Positions 7,611 to 11,674 of a DNA stretch of 11,674 bases are shown here, one piece after another. The translations under genes were made by a program, and so were the position numbers. This DNA comes from an uncultured Clostridia bacterium. Lineage in GTDB: Bacteria > Bacillota > Clostridia > Christensenellales > UBA1242. The stretch is taken from positions 1 to 11,674 of the forward strand of contig CALWDV010000031.1 of assembly GCA_944376785.1 (NCBI GenBank), in the 5' to 3' direction. The notes beneath the pieces were generated by a model, which made no database searches, was not told where the DNA came from, and was given only the letters and a program-made list of their open reading frames with translations. How positions within the stretch are numbered: the stretch's first letter is position 1; each line of letters opens with the position of its first letter.

Positions 7611-8554
7611 TAAGCAAAAATGAAATTAGTAATTATTTAAGCAATGTTTTTAAAACCAGAAGAACCAATGCAAAATTAAAAGCCGAACAAAACTTAAATG
7701 ATGCATTAAAAAATGAAAAATTTAAAAAAAGTTTTTATTTAGTTAGAAGTTTGCAATTTGATTTAAGCAAACTAAATGAAAACACACCAGAAGCAAAAAA
7801 ATTGGAACAGCAAATTGAAAAAGAAAAAGTTGAACTAAACAAACAACTTAAAATTTGTGGATTTTCAAAAGAAGATTTAAAACCACATTACATTTGTAAA
7901 AAATGTTGTGACACCGGTTTTGTTGATGGCAAAAAATGTTCTTGTTACAAAGCAGAACAAAATAAAATTTATTTAACCGAATGTGGAATTAACAAATCTT
8001 CCCTTCCAAAATTTAGCCAAGTTAATTTTGAAATTTTTGGAAATAATAAAACCGAAATTAAAAAAATTTATGATTTGGCAAAAAGTTTTGTTGATAAATT
8101 TAATGAAACAACAAAACAAAACATTATTATTGTGGGAAACACTGGTGTGGGCAAAACTTATTTAACAGAATGTTTGTTAAACGAAGCAATAAATAACGAC
8201 ATATTTTCAATTTACACCACAGCATTTAATTTAAATCAAACTTTTTTAAAATATCACATTGCCAAGTTTGAAAATAAACAAGAAATAATTGAACCATATT
8301 TAAGTTGCGATTTGCTAATTATTGACGACCTAGGCAGTGAAACCAAACTTAATAATGTTACAATAGAATATTTATATTTAATTTTAAATGAAAGAGCAAG
8401 AAATAATTTAAAAACCATTGTAACAACAAATTTATCACCAGAACAAATTCAGCTAGTTTATGAAGACAGAGTTTTTAGCAGATTATTTAACAAACAAATT
8501 GGAATTGTTTTACAAATGCCGGGTGACGATTTAAGATTTAAAAAACAAGCATAA
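7607..8554 (+). CDS. dnaI: Primosomal protein DnaI, helicase loader ATPase
   Basis: A 315-residue AAA+ ATPase of the DnaC/DnaI family, close to the 311 of Bacillus. It delivers the replicative helicase to DNA opened at the origin or at restarted forks. The N-terminal helicase-interacting part (1-120) ends in a cysteine cluster that should bind zinc: C97, C100, C101, C111 and C113. The ATPase core has Walker A GNTGVGKT (177-184), Walker B LLIIDDLGSE (236-245), sensor-1 TTN (273-275) and candidate arginine fingers in EDRVFSRLF (R288, R292). GAGG lies about 8 bases before ATG 7607, inside the end of dnaB, and the ATGA overlap implies coupled translation and matched amounts. The stop codon is in the loop of the terminator that closes the operon. 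Confidence 0.95.
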   Translation: MISKNEISNYLSNVFKTRRTNAKLKAEQNLNDALKNEKFKKSFYLVRSLQFDLSKLNENTPEAKKLEQQIEKEKVELNKQLKICGFSKEDLKPHYICKKCCDTGFVDGKKCSCYKAEQNKIYLTECGINKSSLPKFSQVNFEIFGNNKTEIKKIYDLAKSFVDKFNETTKQNIIIVGNTGVGKTYLTECLLNEAINNDIFSIYTTAFNLNQTFLKYHIAKFENKQEIIEPYLSCDLLIIDDLGSETKLNNVTIEYLYLILNERARNNLKTIVTTNLSPEQIQLVYEDRVFSRLFNKQIGIVLQMPGDDLRFKKQA

Positions 8555-8570
8555 TTTTGCTTGTTTTTTT
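8542..8570 (+). terminator. Rho-independent terminator of dnaB-dnaI
   Basis: AACAAGCA (8544-8551) pairs with TGCTTGTT (8558-8565) around a 6-base loop and is followed by a run of T to 8570. The dnaI stop codon TAA (8552-8554) forms half of the loop, so the gene end and terminator are fused. Confidence 0.9.
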
Positions 8571-8616
8571 GTTTTTTTAAAAATTTTTAAAAAATTTTTT
8601 ATAAATTTAAAAAGTG

Positions 8617-8649
8617 TTAAAAAACCTTGGCAATTTCAAGGTTTTTTAA
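8617..8649. terminator. Second, perfect bidirectional hairpin terminator
   Basis: TTAAAAAACCTTG (8617-8629) and CAAGGTTTTTTAA (8637-8649) pair over 13 bases without mismatch around a 7-base loop. Runs of A and T on both sides make it usable in either direction. It lies about 50 bases past the dnaI terminator, with no gene in between, and insulates the RNA promoter at 8721 from dnaI. Confidence 0.75.
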
Positions 8650-8720
8650 GTGTTAAATTATTAGTTTTTGGCTTTATTTGGTAATTATTTTTTTAAGTCA
8701 GTGTTCCATTTTAATTTTTT

Positions 8721-8731
8721 TGTGCTATAAT
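8721..8731 (+). promoter_or_regulatory. Consensus extended -10 promoter of the RNA gene
   Basis: TGTGC followed by a perfect TATAAT (8726-8731), the best -10 in the window. No strong -35 is seen. The start is expected near 8738. The match to TGTGCTATACT (sbcD) and TGTGCTAAAAT (HD gene) shows a shared promoter style. Confidence 0.75.
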
Positions 8732-8737
8732 ACTTAT

Positions 8738-8921
8738 GTGATAAGCATAGATTTATGTAATGCTAACGGACTGTTAACACTTAAAAAGCCAAATTGCAAT
8801 TAGTGTTGCACACAACCATATTTCACCCAACCCACACTAGTGTTGGCAAAAATTATGTTTGCATTTTGGCTGGCATAACATCACACGTCTTATCAAAACA
8901 CTTGGTCTAATCCTGCCAAGA
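8738..8921 (+). ncRNA. Structured small RNA of unknown family (possibly 6S-like)
   Basis: About 180 bases with no usable reading frame on either strand, at roughly 37% GC against much lower values around it, directly after a consensus promoter. The ends pair: TGATAAG (8739-8745) with CTTATCA (8889-8895). TGTAATGC (8756-8763) pairs with GCATAACA (8873-8880) with one mismatch. A 13-base inner stem, 8787-8799 with 8859-8871, has one mismatch. A small hairpin, TAAC/GTTA (8764-8776), sits in the bulge between them. The tip holds alternative hairpins, including the palindrome ACACTAGTGT. CTTGG/CCAAG (8901-8920) forms a short 3' hairpin without a T run. I see none of the tmRNA, RNase P or SRP signatures. 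The rod shape, length and own promoter suggest 6S RNA, but I cannot confirm it. A long regulatory leader of the next gene is the alternative. Confidence 0.55.
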
Positions 8922-8981
8922 ATAATGTTATATAAATTTTAAATTAAATGTGGAAAATCAAACTAATAAAAACAAGGCAAG

Positions 8982-8987
8982 TATAAT
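8982..8987 (+). promoter_or_regulatory. Possible -10 of the membrane-protein gene
   Basis: A perfect TATAAT 69 bases before the chosen ATG, but without TG before it and without a clear -35. If used, RNA would start near 8994, which rules out the in-frame GTG at 8991 as start codon and would make the upstream RNA an independent unit. Confidence 0.4.
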
Positions 8988-9056
8988 AAAGTGTTTGAAA
9001 TTTCAATCTATGGTTTTAAAATTTTTATAACAAAAAAGAGGTTTAAACAAATTAAT

Positions 9057-9785
9057 ATGTTCAATGTCAATTTTATTATTGCGCAACTTTTGGGTTTGAC
9101 GGCGACATTTATTCTGTGTTATTCATATTTAAGCAAAACAAAAAAAGAATTTTTGTTTTTAAGTTTAATTGGTGACATGGTTTACGGATTATCGTTCATA
9201 TTTGTTAATTCCTTAGGAACTGGATTAATCACACTTCTTTCCTGCTTGCAATCGGTTTGTTTTTTATTTTATGAAAAGAAAAAAACAACCATGCCAAAGG
9301 TTTTTGCTTTTATGTTTATTGTTTCCTTTGTTACTGTGGGAATTTTAAACATGGAAACAATGCTAGACATAATTCCAATTATAACTTACATTTGGTTTAC
9401 CATTACACTTTACATGGAAAACATTAAAATGTTAAAAATTATGTTCATTATTCCAAACTTGGTTTTAGCAGTTTATGATGTTATGGTTATGGCATATGCC
9501 AATGCCTTTGAAGATTGCTTTGAAGCATTATTCTTAGCATCTGCAATTATTATTGATTATGTGAAATATAAGAAAAATAATTATGGCAAAGAAAAACGTG
9601 CAACACTAAATAAACAAAATTCAATTTTAAACAAACTTATGGGAGTTAAATTTAACTTACAGTCCGATTTGTTTAATGTTGGAACTAGTGATGACCAATT
9701 AACACATAAACAAGCAACAAAAGGAATTTGGTGGATTAATCATTTAATTTTACAAAATGAACACCCAAAACTTCCACAGCATTAG
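9057..9785 (+). CDS. YgjV-family integral membrane protein
   Basis: A 242-residue membrane protein resembling the YgjV family (Imp-YgjV), whose function is not known. About seven hydrophobic segments are seen, near 5-23, 31-50, 54-73, 80-97, 104-119, 126-147 and 153-168. Family-like features are FIIAQLLGL at the start, DMVYG after the second loop and a conserved-looking YDVMVMAYANAFEDCFE region. After the last helix comes a polar tail of about 70 residues, rich in Lys and Asn and ending in a WW-containing segment, longer than I expect for the family. The frame opens at GTG 8991, but that codon is four bases past a TATAAT. ATG 9057 gives the usual family N-terminus, with AAGAGG 15 bases upstream as a rather distant ribosome site. 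It stands alone, after the RNA gene and convergent with the glycosylase. Confidence 0.75.
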   Translation: MFNVNFIIAQLLGLTATFILCYSYLSKTKKEFLFLSLIGDMVYGLSFIFVNSLGTGLITLLSCLQSVCFLFYEKKKTTMPKVFAFMFIVSFVTVGILNMETMLDIIPIITYIWFTITLYMENIKMLKIMFIIPNLVLAVYDVMVMAYANAFEDCFEALFLASAIIIDYVKYKKNNYGKEKRATLNKQNSILNKLMGVKFNLQSDLFNVGTSDDQLTHKQATKGIWWINHLILQNEHPKLPQH

Positions 9786-9795
9786 CGTGGCAAGG

Positions 9796-9829
9796 AAAAA
9801 AAGAACCATTTTAGTTTGGTTCTTTTTTT
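9796..9829. terminator. Bidirectional terminator between convergent genes
   Basis: AAAAAAAGAACCA (9796-9808) pairs perfectly with TGGTTCTTTTTTT (9817-9829) around an 8-base loop. A and T runs at the ends make it work for both the membrane-protein gene (plus) and the glycosylase gene (minus). The glycosylase stop codon (9828-9830) overlaps the stem end. Confidence 0.9.
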
Positions 9830-10310
9830 ATTTGTTTAATTCATTTTTCCAATTTTCAATGTTAAACCTTGTGTTTGCAGGACTAGTTGAAGGCAAACAA
9901 ACAATTTCAATGTTTATTTGTTCTTGCTTTAAATATCTTTTTGTTAAATCAAAACTCTTTTTGCCATTACACAAAATTTTGTGCACATTTGTGTTTGGTG
10001 GTAGCACTTTTTTTAAATTTGCAAATTTAACATTTTTAATGTTAACATCTAAACTTCCCTCAATTTCACAACTTTCAACAATATCCCAAAGAGCCAAATG
10101 GTTGTTTTTAATAAAACAAATTTTATCATCAACAGAGTTTAATTGAACATTAAAAATTTCTTCCATAGTTTTCCAAAACTTGTTATGTTTATTACCATAA
10201 TAAAAATTGTTTTTTCTGCTTATAACACTTGGAAAACTTCCTAATATTAAAACATTTGAGTTTTTAAAAAAAATAGGTTTAAATCCTTCCATATATTTAT
10301 TGTACACCAT
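9828..10310 (-). CDS. Hypoxanthine-DNA glycosylase-like protein (UDG superfamily)
   Basis: A 160-residue member of the uracil-DNA glycosylase fold, best matching the hypoxanthine-DNA glycosylase group (UDG family 6), which removes deoxyinosine formed by adenine deamination. Motif 1 is GSFPSVIS (24-31), followed by FYYGN (36-40) and N43-K44-F45-W46. ALWDIVESCEIEGSLD (73-88) is characteristic of the group. The C-terminal DNA-contact motif is LPSTSPAN (139-146). Length fits. No Shine-Dalgarno site precedes ATG 10310. The ATG at 10292 (six codons in, giving MEGFKPIF) equally fits the family start and lies 7 bases after a TACAAT that could act as -10 for a leaderless RNA. Only 44 bases separate it from the divergent dtd start. 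Substrate is inferred from the motifs. Confidence 0.87.
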   Translation of the reverse strand: MVYNKYMEGFKPIFFKNSNVLILGSFPSVISRKNNFYYGNKHNKFWKTMEEIFNVQLNSVDDKICFIKNNHLALWDIVESCEIEGSLDVNIKNVKFANLKKVLPPNTNVHKILCNGKKSFDLTKRYLKQEQINIEIVCLPSTSPANTRFNIENWKNELNK

Positions 10311-10320
10311 TTTTTTGTTA

Positions 10321-10329
10321 TGATATACT
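10321..10329 (+). promoter_or_regulatory. Extended -10 promoter of dtd
   Basis: TG at 10321-10322, one base, then TATACT at 10324-10329, the same -10 as at sbcD and dnaB. The start is expected near 10336, giving a leader of about 19 bases with GAGG at 10346-10349. It sits 11 bases from the divergent glycosylase start codon. Confidence 0.6.
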
Positions 10330-10354
10330 ATTTAAAAAACATTTTGAGGTTTTT

Positions 10355-10795
10355 ATGAAAATTGTTGTTCAAAGAGTTAAAAATGCAAGTTTAAAAGTTA
10401 ATGGTAAACTTATTTCAAAAATTGAACAAGGAATTGTTGCCTTTGTTGGATTTTGTGATGGTGACCAAAATTTGGATATGAACTGGTTTGCAAACAAAAT
10501 TTCTGGGTTAAGAATTTTTGAAGATGAAAATGGAAAAATGAATTTGAATTTAAACCAAATTAATGGTGAAATTTTAATTGTTCCAAATTTCACATTATAT
10601 GCCGACTGTGCACATGGTTTTAGACCAAGTTTTATTAAAGCGTTAAATCCAAATGAAGCAACTTTATTGTTTGACAAATTTGTTAATTTAGTAAAAACAT
10701 TTTTAAATGATAAAGTTAAAACTGGAATTTTTGGTGCCGATATGAAAATTGAACAATTAAATGATGGACCAATAACCATTGTTTTAGAAAGTTAA
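10355..10795 (+). CDS. dtd: D-aminoacyl-tRNA deacylase
   Basis: A 146-residue Dtd, the usual length. It removes D-amino acids, and glycine from mischarged tRNA(Ala), as a dimer in the cytoplasm. The N-terminus MKIVVQRVKNASLKVNG and the segment GLRIFEDENGKMN (51-63) are typical. The Gly-cisPro specificity motif is intact as NDGPIT (136-141), as are FGADM (126-130) and GFRPSF (88-93). The active-site motif SQFTL is changed to PNFTL: P77 and N78 stand where Ser and Gln are expected, while F79 and T80 are kept. I checked this in the codons (CCA AAT TTC ACA). GAGG lies 5 bases before the ATG. The next gene follows after 31 bases without terminator, so the two are probably co-transcribed. Confidence 0.93.
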   Translation: MKIVVQRVKNASLKVNGKLISKIEQGIVAFVGFCDGDQNLDMNWFANKISGLRIFEDENGKMNLNLNQINGEILIVPNFTLYADCAHGFRPSFIKALNPNEATLLFDKFVNLVKTFLNDKVKTGIFGADMKIEQLNDGPITIVLES

Positions 10796-10826
10796 AAATT
10801 ACAAAAAATATTAATAGGTTTTAAAT

Positions 10827-11674
10827 ATGAGCGTTAAAATGAAAGTTATTAGACATCTTTTAAAACTAAAAAAAGAGTCTGATTTAAAAAAATTTAATAA
10901 AACCAACTTTAAATCTATTTATGATGTTTTAGAAATTAGCAATCAACACAGGGATACCCCACAAGTAATAAAAAACATTGCTTTAAAAGAAGTGATTGTT
11001 TCTAAAACCAACATAAGTGATGTTACTTGCTTAAAAATTGAACCAAATTTTAAAAACAAATATTTTAAAAACACCCCACAAAATTTAGATATATTACTAT
11101 TTTACATTCATGGTGGTGGTTTTGTTGGTGGATTTGCAGAACAAGGTTCATATTTTATTAAAGCAATAGAACGCCGAATTGGTTGCAAAGCAGTTGCCAT
11201 TGAATATGACTTATCACCAGAAGTAATTTTTCCACATGCACTAAATCAAATTTTTAATGTTTACAAAGCAGTTATAAAAACACATAATCCTAAAAAAATT
11301 ATAATTGCTGGTGAATCGGCAGGTGGAAATTTAACACTTTCACTTTTGCTTAAAATAAAAAAAGAAAACTTGCCAATGCCAAAACTTGCAATAGTGGCAT
11401 CAGGATTTTTAGATTTAACAAACTCAGGAACAAGTTATTTCACAAACGAAAAAAGTGACGTGTCGTTATCAAAAAATCAACTAGAATATATGGCACACGC
11501 ATATGTTTTTGGGAACAATAAAAACAATGACAATAACGCACTTAAAAACCCTTATGTTTCACCAATTTTTGGAAATTTTGAAAACCTACCACCAATCTTT
11601 TTTAGCGTTTGCGAAGATGAAATTTTGTTTTCAGACACATTAATTGCTCATCAAAAATGTATAGCAAACAAAGT
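10827..11674 (+). CDS. Alpha/beta hydrolase, esterase/lipase of the HSL type (partial)
   Basis: The first 282 codons of a gene cut by the window end. The hormone-sensitive-lipase-like (family IV) layout is clear: oxyanion-hole motif HGGGF (95-99), nucleophile elbow GESAGG with S164, and the acid D264 in CEDEILFSD. The catalytic histidine should lie just past the end. YDLSPE (128-133), where many relatives have YRLAPE, is another family mark. Such enzymes cleave short acyl or acetyl esters; the substrate here is unknown. No signal peptide is seen. ATG 10827 has only a weak TAGG upstream, and the in-frame ATG at 10839 is possible. It follows dtd by 31 bases, probably in the same operon. Confidence 0.85.
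   Translation, partial: MSVKMKVIRHLLKLKKESDLKKFNKTNFKSIYDVLEISNQHRDTPQVIKNIALKEVIVSKTNISDVTCLKIEPNFKNKYFKNTPQNLDILLFYIHGGGFVGGFAEQGSYFIKAIERRIGCKAVAIEYDLSPEVIFPHALNQIFNVYKAVIKTHNPKKIIIAGESAGGNLTLSLLLKIKKENLPMPKLAIVASGFLDLTNSGTSYFTNEKSDVSLSKNQLEYMAHAYVFGNNKNNDNNALKNPYVSPIFGNFENLPPIFFSVCEDEILFSDTLIAHQKCIANK

Larger units (their letters stand above)
8612..8787. repeat. Three copies of AAGTGTTAA, two direct and one inverted
   Basis: AAGTGTTAAA occurs at 8612-8621 and again at 8648-8657, flanking the hairpin at 8617-8649. The inverted form is at 8774-8787 and pairs perfectly over 14 bases with 8643-8656. One copy is inside the predicted RNA gene and two lie before its promoter. They could be regulator sites or remnants of a small insertion, or chance in AT-rich DNA. 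Confidence 0.4.

Noticed and set aside
8617..8657. A CRISPR repeat or insertion element from the hairpin with flanking direct repeats
   Set aside because: There is only one hairpin, no spacer series and no transposase. A plain bidirectional terminator explains it better.
8738..8921. tmRNA, RNase P RNA or SRP RNA
   Set aside because: The GAGGAAAGUC-type core of RNase P, the GGAAG tetraloop segment of SRP RNA, and the tRNA-like end with GGTTCRANTCC of tmRNA are all absent on both strands. GGTCTAATCC at 8904-8913 resembles a T-loop but is one base short and has no acceptor partner.
8991..9056. GTG at 8991 as start of the membrane-protein gene
   Set aside because: It lies four bases after a perfect TATAAT and has no ribosome site. 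The family's N-terminus starts at ATG 9057.
8738..9056. A known riboswitch or T-box leader
   Set aside because: I found no conserved core of the T-box, SAM, TPP, lysine, purine, FMN or cobalamin classes.
10369..10779. A 136-codon minus-strand frame opposite dtd
   Set aside because: It is the antisense shadow of dtd, with biased composition and no ribosome site. The same holds for the other frames opposite sbcC, sbcD and dnaB.

Overview
The window comes from a very AT-rich, low-GC Gram-positive bacterium, most likely an uncultured member of the Bacillota close to the Bacilli/Mollicutes side. The evidence is an adjacent dnaB-dnaI helicase-loading pair, which is the Bacilli primosome type, together with strongly A/T-biased codons and Shine-Dalgarno sites of the AGGAG/GAGG type. 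The genetic code is standard. Every tryptophan codon I traced across the genes is TGG, and TGA is a stop, for example in the ATGA overlap of dnaB and dnaI. Promoters in this genome have a recognisable shape: an extended -10 of the form TGnTATAAT, often TGTGCTATAAT, with a poor -35.

Layout. Positions 1-415 hold no convincing gene. They carry a good leftward promoter, a small tandem repeat and an odd G-rich patch. On the minus strand follow an M14 zinc peptidase (416-1264), an HD-domain phosphohydrolase (1324-1995), and the DNA repair nuclease pair sbcC (2120-4804) and sbcD (4791-5984), whose reading frames overlap. Divergent from sbcD, on the plus strand, lie dnaB (6177-7610) and dnaI (7607-8554), which overlap by 4 bases and end in a clear terminator.

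The 500 bases between dnaI and the next gene hold the most interesting part. A second perfect hairpin terminator is followed by a consensus extended -10 promoter. After it comes a stretch of about 180 bases that codes for nothing, is clearly richer in GC than its surroundings, and folds into a long closed rod-like structure. This is very probably a small RNA gene. It does not show the hallmark sequences of tmRNA, RNase P RNA or SRP RNA; a divergent 6S RNA is the best guess among known families, and a new family is possible. A YgjV-type membrane protein (9057-9785) follows. It converges on a hypoxanthine-DNA glycosylase-like gene (9828-10310, minus), and the two share a bidirectional terminator. 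The window closes with dtd (D-aminoacyl-tRNA deacylase, 10355-10795) and the first 282 codons of an alpha/beta hydrolase (10827 to the window end), apparently one operon.

Functionally this is mainly core information processing: primosome assembly (DnaB, DnaI), DNA end processing (SbcCD), base repair (the glycosylase) and translation proofreading (Dtd). Around it sit a cell-wall or peptide hydrolase, an HD hydrolase, an esterase-like protein and a membrane protein. Points of interest within these ordinary genes are a ribosome binding site buried in a terminator hairpin, a likely leaderless mRNA, an SbcC without the zinc-hook CxxC, a Dtd with PN in place of the SQ of its active-site motif, and a DnaB with apparently four DDBH2-like repeats.
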